Part shown: positions 1 to 8,525 of the stretch, piece by piece
Layout of the letters: each line of letters starts with the position of its first letter
Numbering within the stretch: position 1 is the stretch's first letter
DNA from: JBGVSA01 sp047605765
Lineage (GTDB): Bacteria; Pseudomonadota; Gammaproteobacteria; Burkholderiales; Rhodocyclaceae
NCBI GenBank assembly: GCA_047605765.1
Contig: JASGFB010000084.1
Coordinates: forward strand, 1-22,055
Length of the DNA: 22,055 bases
Direction: 5' to 3'
Program-made: the position numbers and the translations under genes
The notes under the pieces: generated by a model
Databases searched by the model: none
Seen by the model: the letters and a program-made list of their open reading frames with translations, nothing else
Told to the model about the DNA's origin: nothing

Positions 1-52
1 GCAGCGCAGGGGACCGCCGAAGGCGGCGGGGATGTGGGGGCGGTTTCTTTGG

Positions 53-270
53 TTAGCTTTCTTGTCCGTACAAGAAAGTAACTCGCCCGCCGGGGCGAGA
101 CCCGGCCAACGCACGCCAGCAAAAGCAAATACCCAAGAACAGCAACGATCCAAGGCAGCAAGAGTTAGCCTTCTTGACGGCACAAGAAAGTGACCCGCCC
201 GCCGGGGCGAGACCCGGCCAACGCACGCCAGCAAGAACGCAAAATCAAGAACAGCAACGATCCAGGCAGC
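53..270. repeat. Tandem pair of ~107-bp intergenic repeats downstream of kdpE
   Basis: Two copies start at 53 and 165, a constant 112-bp period. Each holds a small hairpin near its left end: TTTCTTGT-CCGT-ACAAGAAA at 58-77 in copy 1 and TTCTTG-N6-CAAGAA at 171-188 in copy 2. A GC-rich block of about 39 bases follows and is identical in both copies (from 84 and from 196), then a diverged A-rich part ending in a shared AGAACAGCAACGATCCA-type tail. The 52 bases to the left contain TTTCTTTGG, typical of the entry to such elements. Hairpin plus GC-rich block resembles dispersed extragenic repeats of high-GC proteobacteria. The pair lies just after the last kdp gene and may act in 3'-end formation or mRNA stability, which is inference. 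I see no gene in 1-311. Confidence 0.8.
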
Positions 271-311
271 ACCAAAGCCAAGCACGCGAGAGCGGTCAAA
301 GCCTCCACCCC

Positions 312-998
312 CTACACCTGTAACCGATACCCCACCCCCGTCTCCGTCAGCAGATAACGCGGCTGCGCCGGATCCGCCTCCAGCTTCTCCCGCAACTGCT
401 TCATGTAGATGCGCGCATAGTGCGTACGCTCCGCATAGCCGGGACCCCAAGCGTCGATGATGAGCTGCCGATGGGTCAGCACGCGGCCCTGACCACGGAT
501 CAGCGAAGCCAGCAGGCGATACTCGATCGGCGTCAGGTGCACGTCCTGCCCGCCACGCGTCACGCGGCGCTGCACGAGATCCACCATCACATCGCCGAAC
601 TGGAAAATGGGCGCCGTCTCGTGCCCGAGGCTCGCCGCACGGCGCAACTGAACGCGCACGCGTGCCAGCAGCTCCGGCACCCCGAAAGGCTTGACCAGAT
701 AGTCATCGGCACCGGCGTCGAGCGCCGCGACTTTCTCTTCTTCCTGCGTGCGCGCGGACAGCACGACGATCGGCACCGCCGACCAGTTGCGGATGTCGGC
801 GATGACCTGGCGGCCGTCGCGGTCGGGCAGGCCCAGGTCGAGCACGATCAGATCGGGCTTGCGCGTGCCGGCTTCGAGCAGGCCGCGCGCGGCGGTGTCG
901 GCTTCGAAGACCTCGCATGCTTCGTCGTGCAGCGCGCTGCGCACGAATCGGCGGATGACGTCGTCGTCTTCGATGATGAGAACGCGGTGAGTGCTCAT
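312..998 (-). CDS. kdpE: KdpE, OmpR-family response regulator of the kdp operon
   Basis: The protein is 228 aa. An N-terminal receiver domain shows the acidic pocket E10-D11-D12, the phospho-acceptor D54 in VLDLGLPD, S81 in the switch position and K103 in LVKPF. A C-terminal OmpR-type winged helix follows (about 130-228; LTPIEYRLL, then GVGYRL). The ATG at 998 is chosen because it overlaps the kdpD stop by four bases (ATGA), implying translational coupling, and because the receiver begins at residue 5. The open frame runs on to 1370, but that extension is an Arg-rich antisense-like shadow of kdpD. Known role of the family: phosphorylated by KdpD under K+ limitation or salt stress, it activates the kdp promoter. 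It is the last gene of the operon. Confidence 0.96.
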   Translation of the reverse strand: MSTHRVLIIEDDDVIRRFVRSALHDEACEVFEADTAARGLLEAGTRKPDLIVLDLGLPDRDGRQVIADIRNWSAVPIVVLSARTQEEEKVAALDAGADDYLVKPFGVPELLARVRVQLRRAASLGHETAPIFQFGDVMVDLVQRRVTRGGQDVHLTPIEYRLLASLIRGQGRVLTHRQLIIDAWGPGYAERTHYARIYMKQLREKLEADPAQPRYLLTETGVGYRLQV

Positions 999-3682
999 GC
1001 TGCAGTGTCCAGGTCCGTGACGGTGGGGGCCTCGCCCAGGGGCAGGGTCAGGCAGAAGCTGGCGCCGCCTGCCGCGCGCGTTTGCGCACGGATGCTGCCG
1101 CCATGCGCTTCGACGATGGCACGGCAGATCGACAGGCCCAGCCCGACGCCCGGTGCGCTCGATTCGCCGTGGCCGCGCTCGAACTTGTCGAACAGGCGCT
1201 CGGACGGGCCGGGGGGCAGGCCGGGGCCGTCGTCTTCCACGCACAGGCACAGGCCGTCGGTGTCGGTGTGCGCTGTGATGCGGATGAGGGTGCCCACGGG
1301 CGTGTGTTTGACGGCGTTGTCCAGCAGGTTGACCAGCACGCGCTCGATCAGCACGGGATCGAATTCGCACAGCGGCAACTCGGGTGGCAGGCTCACTACC
1401 AGGCGGTGTTTTGACAGCGCGGGGGCCAGTTGGCGGGTGGCCGTCTCGACGGTCTCCTCGATGGCGTGCCAGTCGCGCCGCAGAGCGACCTTGCCGGTCT
1501 GCAGGCGGGCCATGTCGAGCAGGTTGCCCACTTGCGACACGAGTCGATGCGTGGCCTCGCGCATGTCACGCACCATCTGCTGCTCGGCCGGCTCGCGCGC
1601 CGGTCGTTCGGCCAGCGTGTCGGCCATGCCGAGCAGGCCGGTGAGCGGCGTGCGCAGATCGTGCGAGACGCTGGCCAGCAAGGAGTTGCGCAGGCGCTCC
1701 GATTCCATGCTCACCAAGGCATCCTGCGCCACGTTTACGTAGTGCACACGTTCGAGCGTCTGCGCGATCTGCACGAGGCAACTGTCGAGCGTGCGCGCCG
1801 CGTCGGGCTCGAACAGGCTGTCGGGGACCTGGGCGGCGATGCCCAGCACGCCGCGCACGCGCATGGGCGCGCGCAGAGGCAGGTAGCGCGCGGCGGCGGC
1901 GGGCAGGGTGGCGGTGCCCTTGCCGGCCGGGCTGGCGTGATCGAATGCCCATTGCGCAACAGCCAGCTCAGAGGGTTCCAGCGCAGGCGCTTCCTCGGCG
2001 CTGCCGACGGCGTGAACCTTGCCGTCGGCGTCCGGCAGCAGCACCTGCACGCGCGCCTGGAACATGCCGGCCAGTCGCGCCTGCGCCGTGTCGACGATCT
2101 GCTCGACCGACAAAGCCGCCGACAGCGCGCGCGACAGCTCGGCCAATTGTGCCGCGCGCTGCTCGCGCACGCTGGCGGCGACGGCGTCGAACTTGAGCTT
2201 GGCGGCCAGTTGTCCGATGGCCAGCGCCACCATCAGCATGAGACCGAAGGTGAACAGGTATTGCGTGTCGTTGACCGTGAAGGTCAGCCGTGGCGGCACG
2301 AAGAACAGGTCGAACGAGGCCACGCTGAGGCACGCGGCCGCCGCGCCGGGGCCGCGGCCGAAGCGCAACGCCACGCCCACCACGGCCAGCAGGTAGAGCA
2401 TGACGATGTTGGCCAGATCGAACACCGCCATCAGCGCGCCGGCCAGCAGCGTGGTGGCCGTGCACGCACCAAGCGCCCACACGTAGCCGCGCCATGCGAT
2501 TGGCATGGCCCGCCCGGCTGTGTTGTCGTCGGCGGCATGCAGTGGATTCAGCCCCACCACGATGAGTTCCAGCCCGTGGCCGGCGGCGGCCAGTTCGTCC
2601 AGCAGCGAAGGTCGCAGCACGCGGCGCCAGGGCAGCCGGCGGGTGCGGCCCAGCAGCAGCTTGTTGGCATTGCGGCTGACGGCGAAGCGGGCGATGGCGT
2701 CGCCCACGTCCGACGCCGACAAGGTGCACACCTCGGCGCCGAGCGAACTGGCCAGGCGCAGCGCGCGCAGGCGCATGGCACGCCGGGCCGGTGCTTCGCC
2801 CGCCAGGTCGGGCGTGTCGACCGACAGCGCGATCCACTCGGCCTGGAGGTCGGCGGCGGTGCGCGCGGCGTGGCGCACCAGCGCTTCGCCGTCACTGCCC
2901 GGCCCGACACATACGATCAGGCGTTGGCGTGTCGGCCACACATGGGCGATGGCGCGATCGGCGCGCCACGCACGCATCTGCGCATCCACGCGATCGGCCG
3001 TGCGGCGCAACGCCAGTTCGCGCAGCGCGATGAGATTGCCGGTGCGGAAGAAGTTCTCGGTGGCTTGCGCGGCCGCATCGCCCAGGTAGACCTTGCCCGC
3101 CTTCAGGCGCGCCTGCAGTTCTTCGGGCGACAGGTCGACCAGCGTGACCTCGTCGGCCTGTTCGAATACGTGATCCGGCACGGTCTCGGTGACGCGGATG
3201 CCGGTGATGCTGCCGACGATGTCGTTGAGGCTTTCAAGGTGCTGGACGTTGAGTGCGGTCCACACGTCGATGCCGTGGGCGAGCAGTTCGTCGACGTCCT
3301 GCCAGCGTTTGCGATGGCGGCTGCCTTCGACGTTGGTGTGGGCCAGTTCGTCGACCACCACCACGGCGGGCTGCCGCGCCAGCACGCCGTCGAGATCGAA
3401 TTCGTCGAGCAGGCGGCCGCGATAGGCGAGGGTCCGCCGCGCTTGCATCGGCAGGCCGTCGAGCAGGGCTGCGGTGTCGCTGCGGCCATGGGTTTCGACA
3501 ATGCCGACGAGTACGTCCGCACCCTCGGCATGTTTCTGTCGCGCCGCGCTGAGCATGGCGAAGGTCTTGCCGACGCCGGCGCAGGCGCCGAAGAATATCT
3601 TCAGCCGGCCGCGCCCGGCGCGCGCATCGGTGCGCGCCAGTTCGGCCAGCAGGCGGTCGGGGTCGGGGCGTTGGTCGTTCAA
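995..3682 (-). CDS. kdpD: KdpD, potassium-sensing membrane histidine kinase
   Basis: The protein is 895 aa, the normal full length. An N-terminal KdpD domain has Walker A GACAGVGKT at 32-40 and is followed by a universal-stress-protein-like region (about 250-380). Four closely spaced membrane segments lie around 397-495, then a GAF-like region. The dimerisation box is SVSHDLRTPLTG with H674, followed by an N box (N789 in VNLLDNAVKH) and G boxes (EDDGPGLP about 816-823; GVGLGLSI). The start is TTG at 3682, overlapping the kdpC stop as TTGA. No ATG or GTG lies between it and Walker A, so the rare start is needed for a complete domain. KdpD autophosphorylates and transfers to KdpE; it is an inner-membrane protein. 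Confidence 0.96.
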   Translation of the reverse strand: MNDQRPDPDRLLAELARTDARAGRGRLKIFFGACAGVGKTFAMLSAARQKHAEGADVLVGIVETHGRSDTAALLDGLPMQARRTLAYRGRLLDEFDLDGVLARQPAVVVVDELAHTNVEGSRHRKRWQDVDELLAHGIDVWTALNVQHLESLNDIVGSITGIRVTETVPDHVFEQADEVTLVDLSPEELQARLKAGKVYLGDAAAQATENFFRTGNLIALRELALRRTADRVDAQMRAWRADRAIAHVWPTRQRLIVCVGPGSDGEALVRHAARTAADLQAEWIALSVDTPDLAGEAPARRAMRLRALRLASSLGAEVCTLSASDVGDAIARFAVSRNANKLLLGRTRRLPWRRVLRPSLLDELAAAGHGLELIVVGLNPLHAADDNTAGRAMPIAWRGYVWALGACTATTLLAGALMAVFDLANIVMLYLLAVVGVALRFGRGPGAAAACLSVASFDLFFVPPRLTFTVNDTQYLFTFGLMLMVALAIGQLAAKLKFDAVAASVREQRAAQLAELSRALSAALSVEQIVDTAQARLAGMFQARVQVLLPDADGKVHAVGSAEEAPALEPSELAVAQWAFDHASPAGKGTATLPAAAARYLPLRAPMRVRGVLGIAAQVPDSLFEPDAARTLDSCLVQIAQTLERVHYVNVAQDALVSMESERLRNSLLASVSHDLRTPLTGLLGMADTLAERPAREPAEQQMVRDMREATHRLVSQVGNLLDMARLQTGKVALRRDWHAIEETVETATRQLAPALSKHRLVVSLPPELPLCEFDPVLIERVLVNLLDNAVKHTPVGTLIRITAHTDTDGLCLCVEDDGPGLPPGPSERLFDKFERGHGESSAPGVGLGLSICRAIVEAHGGSIRAQTRAAGGASFCLTLPLGEAPTVTDLDTAA

Positions 3683-4290
3683 GAACGGTCGTCCAGGGCG
3701 ATGTTGGCGCGCAGCACATTGACGCGCGCTTCACCGAGCAGGCCGAAAGTCGGCTGTTCGGTGGCGGCGTCGATGATAGCGCGCACGGCTTCTTCCGGCA
3801 GGTGGCGTGCGTGTGCGATGCGCGCCGCCTGCCAGTATGCCGCCGCCGGTGAGATATGCGGATCGAGTCCCGAGGCGGAGGCGGTCACCAGGTCCTGCGG
3901 CACCGGGCCTGGCTGGCCTGGGTGGGCGGCGCGCAGCGCGTCGATGCGTGCCTTGACGGCGTCGGCGAGGGCCGCATTGAGCGGCCCCTGGTTGCTGCCG
4001 CCCGACGCCAGCGCGTTGTATGGCATCGGCGCCGTGGCTGACGGGCGGCCCCACAGGTAGCGTGCGTCGCTGAAAGGCTGGCCGACGAGGGCCGAGCCCA
4101 CCGTCTGCCCACCGCGCGTGATGAGGCTGCCGTTGGCCTGCGCCGGGAAGACCGTCTGTGCGAGGGCGGTGAGGGCGCCGGGATAGGCCAGGCCGGTGAT
4201 CAGAGAAAGCACCGCGAACAGCGAGAGCGCCGGGCGCAGGGTGGCACCGAACGCCGTCCAGGTGCCGGTGGAAGGGGACGTATTCATCAT
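3679..4290 (-). CDS. kdpC: KdpC, potassium-transporting ATPase subunit C
   Basis: The protein is 203 aa with one N-terminal membrane segment (about 18-45, including LFAVLSLITGLAYPG) and a periplasmic part with the family's conserved stretches NGSLI, VGSALVGQPF, YLWGRPSAT and ASGLDPHISPAAA. It stabilises the KdpFABC complex and contributes to ion affinity. Two consecutive ATG codons open the frame. A GGGAG ribosome site lies four bases before the first, and the first overlaps the kdpB stop (ATGA), so either could be used. Its end overlaps the kdpD TTG start by four bases. Confidence 0.96.
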   Translation of the reverse strand: MMNTSPSTGTWTAFGATLRPALSLFAVLSLITGLAYPGALTALAQTVFPAQANGSLITRGGQTVGSALVGQPFSDARYLWGRPSATAPMPYNALASGGSNQGPLNAALADAVKARIDALRAAHPGQPGPVPQDLVTASASGLDPHISPAAAYWQAARIAHARHLPEEAVRAIIDAATEQPTFGLLGEARVNVLRANIALDDRS

Positions 4291-6371
4291 GCAACTCCCA
4301 GAGTGGTGAGGGCCATGTCGATGAGTTTGATGGCCGGAAAGGGTAGTAACACGCCCCCCGCGCCGTAGATGAGCAGATTGCGCCGCAGCAGTGCGGCGGC
4401 ACCCACCGGCCGGTAGCGCAGGCCGCGCAGGGCCAGGGGGATCAGCGCCACGATGATGAGGGCGTTGAAGATCACCGCCGACAGGATGGCGGAGTTCGGA
4501 CTGGCCAGCCCCATGACGTTGAGCAGGGCCAGTTGCGGATAGGTGCCGACGAACACTGCCGGCAGGATGGCGAAATACTTGGCCACGTCGTTGGCCACCG
4601 AGAAGGTGGTGAGCGCGCCGCGCGTCATCAGCATCTGCTTGCCGGTCTCGACGATCTCGATGAGCTTGGTCGGGTTCGAATCGAGGTCGACCATGTTGCC
4701 GGCTTCCTTGGCGGCTTGCGTCCCCGAATTCATGGCTACGGCCACATCAGCCTGGGCCAGCGCGGGGGCGTCGTTGGTGCCGTCACCGGTCATCGCCACC
4801 AGGTGGCCGGCCGCCTGGTAGTCGCGGATGAGCTTGAGCTTGTCCTCGGGCCGCGCTTCGGCGAGAAAGTCATCGACGCCTGCCTCGGCGGCGATGGCGG
4901 CCGCCGTCAGCGCGTTGTCACCGGTGATCATGACCGTCTTGATGCCCATGCGACGGAGTGCCGCGAAGCGCTCGCGAATGCCACCCTTGACGATGTCCTT
5001 GAGTTCGACGGCGCCCAGCATCGTCGGTCCGTCGGCCACCACCAGCGGCGTGCTGCCGCGCTTGGCAATGTCCTCGATGACGCGCGCCAGGGCTGCCGGC
5101 ATGCTGCCGCCCTGAGATTCGACCCAGACGCGCACGGCTTCGGCGGCGCCTTTGCGGATGTGCCGCTTGCCATGCTGCTGGGCGTCGGCGCCGCTGGCGA
5201 TATCGACACCGCTCATGCGCGTGTGCGCCGAAAAGGGGACGAAGCTGGCGTCGTGCAGGGTGCGTCCGCGCAGATCGAATTGCTCTTTGGCGAGCACCAC
5301 GATGCTGCGCCCTTCGGGCGTTTCATCGGCCAGCGAGCCCAGTTGCGCTGCGTCGGCCAGTTCGCGCTCGCTCACGCCGGGCGCCGGCCAGAAGCGGCTG
5401 GCGTGGCGATTGCCGAGGGTGATGGTGCCGGTCTTGTCCAGCAACAGCACGTCCACGTCGCCGGCCGCTTCCACCGCACGACCTGAGGTCGCGATGACGT
5501 TGGCCTGCATCATGCGGCTCATGCCGGCTACGCCGATGGCCGACAGCAGGCCGGCGATGGTGGTGGGGATCAGGCACACCAGCAGCGCCACCAGCACGAT
5601 CACGGTGATGGGCGCGCCCTGGCCGGCACTGGTCGCGCTGTAGAGCGAGAACGGCAGCAGGCTGGCGCAGGCAAACAGAAAAATCAGCGTCATCGCCACC
5701 AGCAGGATGGTCAGCGCGATCTCGTTGGGCGTGCGCCCGCGCCGCGCGCTCTCGACCATGGCGATCATGCGGTCGAGAAAGGCATCGCCCGGATTGGCGG
5801 TGATGCGCACCACCAGCCAATCGGACAGCACGCGCGTGCCGCCGGTGACCGAACAGAAGTCGCCGCCGGCTTCGCGGATGACGGGGGCTGACTCACCGGT
5901 GATGGCCGATTCATCGACCGAAGCGACGCCTTCGACGACTTCGCCATCGCCCGGGATGGTGTCACCGGCATCGACCCGCACATGGTCGCCCTGGCGCAAG
6001 TCACCCGAGGCGCACGTCTGCCAGGGCGCCCCGTGGTGCGGCGCCGCGAGCAATTTGGCGGCGATCACGCGGCGCAGGCCACGCAGGGCTTCGGCCTGCG
6101 CTTTGCCGCGCCCCTCGGCGAGCGCTTCGGCGAAATTGGCGAACAGCACCGTGGCCCACAGCCACAGCGCGATGCCCCAGGCGAAGCCGGCCGGCTTGCC
6201 GCGCGCCGTGGCATACACCGCCAGCGCCGTGGTCAGTACGCTGCCCACCCACACCACGAACATCACCGGGTTGCGCCATTGCGCGGCGGGCGACAGCTTG
6301 GTGAGCGCGCCGGCGAGGGCGGCGCGCACCAGTTTCGGTTCAAACAAAGGCAAAGAACGGGACGAATTCAC
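4287..6371 (-). CDS. kdpB: KdpB, P-type ATPase catalytic subunit of the Kdp pump
   Basis: The protein is 694 aa. It is a class IA P-type ATPase with the actuator motif TGES at 158-161, the phosphorylation loop DKTGTIT with catalytic D312, and the hinge motif TGDGTNDAPALAQADVAVAM. The KdpB-type tail NSGTQAAKEAGNMVDLDSNP is present. The serine of TGES corresponds to the regulatory serine phosphorylated in E. coli KdpB. Several hydrophobic segments flank these domains (35-55, 62-85, 218-245, 254-280 and the C terminus). The start is GTG at 6371, 12 bases after the kdpA stop. This is the only junction in the operon without an overlap. It hydrolyses ATP to drive K+ through KdpA. Confidence 0.97.
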   Translation of the reverse strand: MNSSRSLPLFEPKLVRAALAGALTKLSPAAQWRNPVMFVVWVGSVLTTALAVYATARGKPAGFAWGIALWLWATVLFANFAEALAEGRGKAQAEALRGLRRVIAAKLLAAPHHGAPWQTCASGDLRQGDHVRVDAGDTIPGDGEVVEGVASVDESAITGESAPVIREAGGDFCSVTGGTRVLSDWLVVRITANPGDAFLDRMIAMVESARRGRTPNEIALTILLVAMTLIFLFACASLLPFSLYSATSAGQGAPITVIVLVALLVCLIPTTIAGLLSAIGVAGMSRMMQANVIATSGRAVEAAGDVDVLLLDKTGTITLGNRHASRFWPAPGVSERELADAAQLGSLADETPEGRSIVVLAKEQFDLRGRTLHDASFVPFSAHTRMSGVDIASGADAQQHGKRHIRKGAAEAVRVWVESQGGSMPAALARVIEDIAKRGSTPLVVADGPTMLGAVELKDIVKGGIRERFAALRRMGIKTVMITGDNALTAAAIAAEAGVDDFLAEARPEDKLKLIRDYQAAGHLVAMTGDGTNDAPALAQADVAVAMNSGTQAAKEAGNMVDLDSNPTKLIEIVETGKQMLMTRGALTTFSVANDVAKYFAILPAVFVGTYPQLALLNVMGLASPNSAILSAVIFNALIIVALIPLALRGLRYRPVGAAALLRRNLLIYGAGGVLLPFPAIKLIDMALTTLGVA

Positions 6372-6383
6372 GGAGAGCCCCTC

Positions 6384-8168
6384 TCAATGGAACAGTTGCA
6401 GATGCTCGACGATGGGGCCGAGCGCCAGGGCCGGCAGGTAGGTGAGCGCGCCGACCAGCAACACCGTGCCGATCAGCAGCACCACGAACAGCGGGCCGTG
6501 GGTGGGGAAGGTGCCCACCGACGGCGCCAGCCGCGGTTTGGCGGCCACGTTGCCGGCGATGGCGAGCACCGGCACGATCACCGTGAAGCGGCCGTACCAC
6601 ATCGCCACACCCAGCAGCAGGTTGTAGAACGGCGTGTTGGCCGACAGCCCGGCGAAGGCGGAACCGTTGTTGTTGGCCGCCGACGAGAACGCATAGAGCA
6701 TTTCGGAGAACCCATGCGCGCCGGGGTTGGCCAAGCCGGCCAGGCCCGCTGCCGTGACCGCCGCCAGCGCGGTGCCGCCGAGGATCAGCAAGGGGGTGGC
6801 GAGAATGGCGATCGACACCATCTTCATGTCGAAGGATTCGATCTTCTTGCCCAGGTATTCCGGCGTGCGGCCGATCATCAGCCCGGCCAGGAAGACCGCT
6901 TCGATGGCGAACAGCAGCATGCCGTAGAGGCCCGCCCCGACACCGCCGAAAACCACTTCGCCCAGTTGGATCAGCCACATCGGCACCAGCCCGCCCAGCG
7001 GCATGAAGCTGTCGTGCATGGCGTTGACGGCGCCGCATGAGGCCGCCGTGGTGACGACCGCGAACAGCGCCGACTGGATGCTGCCGAAGCGCAGCTCCTT
7101 GCCTTCCAGATTGCCGCCGAGGCCGTCCATGCCGAGCGTGGTGAGCAGCGGGTTGGCGCTGCCCTCGGCCCAGCTCACCACCAGCACCATGGCGATGAAG
7201 ATCAGCGTCATGGCGCTCAGGATCGCCACGCCCTGGCGGATGTCGTTGACCATGTGGCCGAACACCAGACACAGGGCCGCCGGGATCAGGAAGATCGCCA
7301 GCATCTGCGCGAGGTTGCTCAGTGGCGTGGGGTTTTCGAATGGATGGGCGGAGTTGGCGTTGAAGATGCCGCCACCGTTGGTGCCGATCATCTTGATGGC
7401 TTCCTGCGAGGCCACCGGCCCCATCGGCAGCGACTGGGTGCGCGTGCTCACCTGCTCGGTGAGCGCCTGGCCCTGCGCATCCTTCAGGGGCTGGCCATCC
7501 GCGCCCAATCTGGCCTGGCTGTAGCTCACCGGCTGCAGCAGGCTCACCTCGTGCGGCGCGCTGAAGTTCTGCACGACGCCCTGCGATACCAGGAACACCG
7601 CCAGGATCGCCGACAGGGGCAGCAGCACGCCCAGGGTGGCACGCGTCAAGTCGAGCCAGGCATTGCCCAGGCCCTGGGCGGAGCGGCGCGCAAAACCGCG
7701 AATGAGGGCCACCGCGACGGCCATGCCGGTGGCGGCGGACAGGAAGTTCTGCACCGCCAGCGCCGTCATCTGTGTCAGATGGCTCATGGTGGCTTCGCCG
7801 GCATAGCCTTGCCAGTTGGTGTTAGTGACGAAGCTGATGGCGGTGTTGAAGGCCGAGCCGGGCTCCACCGCACCCATGCCGGCGGGGTTGAGCGGCAGTG
7901 CCGCCTGCCAGCGTTGCATGAGGTAGACCGCCACCAGGCCGAAGGTATTGAACATGATCAGCGCCAGTGCGTAGCGCCACCACGGCATGTCTTCGTCGGG
8001 GCGTACGCCGCAGGCGCGGTATAAGGCGGTGGACAGGCGCGCCAGCCAGGGCCGGCGTGCCGCGATGGTGCCCTCGAACAGGGCGGTCATGTAGCGCCCC
8101 AGCGGCCATGCCAGGGCGAACAGCAGGATGAGATAAAGCGCCAGTTGCGCCGGTGCCGAGTGGTTCAT
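6384..8168 (-). CDS. kdpA: KdpA, potassium-binding and translocating subunit
   Basis: The protein is 594 aa with about ten membrane segments. Four pore-loop regions recall a K+-channel-like fold: NTNWQGYAGE, TNGGGIFNANSAHPFENPTP, SCGAVNAMHDS and ANNNGSAFAG. The start MNHSAPAQLALYL (ATG at 8168) is preferred over the in-frame ATG six codons upstream, because it overlaps the kdpF stop (ATGA) and has GAGGA just upstream. KdpA selects and passes K+; transport is powered by KdpB. Confidence 0.97.
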   Translation of the reverse strand: MNHSAPAQLALYLILLFALAWPLGRYMTALFEGTIAARRPWLARLSTALYRACGVRPDEDMPWWRYALALIMFNTFGLVAVYLMQRWQAALPLNPAGMGAVEPGSAFNTAISFVTNTNWQGYAGEATMSHLTQMTALAVQNFLSAATGMAVAVALIRGFARRSAQGLGNAWLDLTRATLGVLLPLSAILAVFLVSQGVVQNFSAPHEVSLLQPVSYSQARLGADGQPLKDAQGQALTEQVSTRTQSLPMGPVASQEAIKMIGTNGGGIFNANSAHPFENPTPLSNLAQMLAIFLIPAALCLVFGHMVNDIRQGVAILSAMTLIFIAMVLVVSWAEGSANPLLTTLGMDGLGGNLEGKELRFGSIQSALFAVVTTAASCGAVNAMHDSFMPLGGLVPMWLIQLGEVVFGGVGAGLYGMLLFAIEAVFLAGLMIGRTPEYLGKKIESFDMKMVSIAILATPLLILGGTALAAVTAAGLAGLANPGAHGFSEMLYAFSSAANNNGSAFAGLSANTPFYNLLLGVAMWYGRFTVIVPVLAIAGNVAAKPRLAPSVGTFPTHGPLFVVLLIGTVLLVGALTYLPALALGPIVEHLQLFH

Positions 8169-8257
8169 GACATGTCCTCGGCGCACAGCAGCGCAATCAG
8201 CAGATAGACGAACAACGACAGGGCCACCGCCCCGGCGATCAGATAGAGGGTGCTCAT
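8165..8257 (-). CDS. kdpF: KdpF, small hydrophobic subunit of the Kdp ATPase
   Basis: This 30-aa ORF begins MSTLYLIAGAVALS and has one hydrophobic span ending in VYLLIALL, followed by CAEDMS. The pattern of one helix, then a YLLxALL motif, then an acidic end is characteristic of KdpF, which is about 29 aa in E. coli and sits between KdpA and KdpB as a lipid-like stabiliser. Position is decisive: its stop overlaps the kdpA ATG by four bases. GGAG lies eight bases before the ATG, inside the preceding micro-ORF, whose TGA overlaps this ATG. Confidence 0.9.
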   Translation of the reverse strand: MSTLYLIAGAVALSLFVYLLIALLCAEDMS

Positions 8258-8349
8258 CGCCGCGCCTCCAGGCGCCGGCAGGCGGCGACCAGCCCGACCA
8301 GGCTCGCCGCCAGCACGGCGAGCAGCATCACAACGAGCAATTCGGACAT
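8254..8349 (-). CDS. 31-aa membrane micro-ORF heading the kdp operon, unassigned
   Basis: This 31-codon ORF begins MSELLVVMLLAVLAA, has one predicted membrane helix (about 3-23) and a basic end (CRRLEARR). A near-perfect ribosome site, GGAGGA, lies five bases before the ATG. Its stop overlaps the kdpF start, so it is arranged as the first cistron of kdpFABCDE. I do not recognise it as a named protein. It could be a second KdpF-like peptide, a regulatory or assembly peptide, or a leader that couples translation into kdpF. The strong ribosome site and the overlap support real translation; function is unknown. Confidence 0.7.
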   Translation of the reverse strand: MSELLVVMLLAVLAASLVGLVAACRRLEARR

Positions 8350-8415
8350 CAGGGTCCTCCGGCAGCGGAGCCGCGACAGGCGGGCTCCCATGGCGGGGAC
8401 TTTAGGAGGACGCCG

Positions 8416-8469
8416 GTAAAGACAGCGTCAAATGGACGGGCGGGGGAGTAAAGATGCGGTAAGGATGCG
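8416..8469 (-). promoter_or_regulatory. Candidate kdp promoter with KdpE-type direct repeats
   Basis: On the plus strand, GTAAAGATGCG (8448-8458) is followed at once by GTAAGGATGCG (8459-8469), a tandem 11-bp repeat with one mismatch. A third GTAAAGA starts at 8416, 32 bp away, about three helical turns. Read towards kdp, TTGACG (complement of 8426-8431) could be a -35 box; the expected -10 is poor, as is usual for activated promoters. OmpR-family regulators bind such direct repeats in tandem, so KdpE is the natural candidate. This is inferred from position and pattern only. Confidence 0.5.
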
Positions 8470-8525
8470 GCGAGACTGCTCGAGAACCCTCATCCCGCCG
8501 CTTCAACTTATTGAACCGAGAAGCG

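Noticed and set aside
1430..4060. Very long plus-strand open frame opposite kdpD and kdpC
   Set aside because: It is antisense to well-conserved kdp genes, low in complexity (Gln/Arg/Gly/His-rich), and typical of high-GC shadow frames.
8502..8515. TTCAA-N4-TTGAA hairpin between the toxin gene and the kdp promoter
   Set aside because: Only a 5-bp AT-rich stem with no U tract; too weak to call a terminator or operator.
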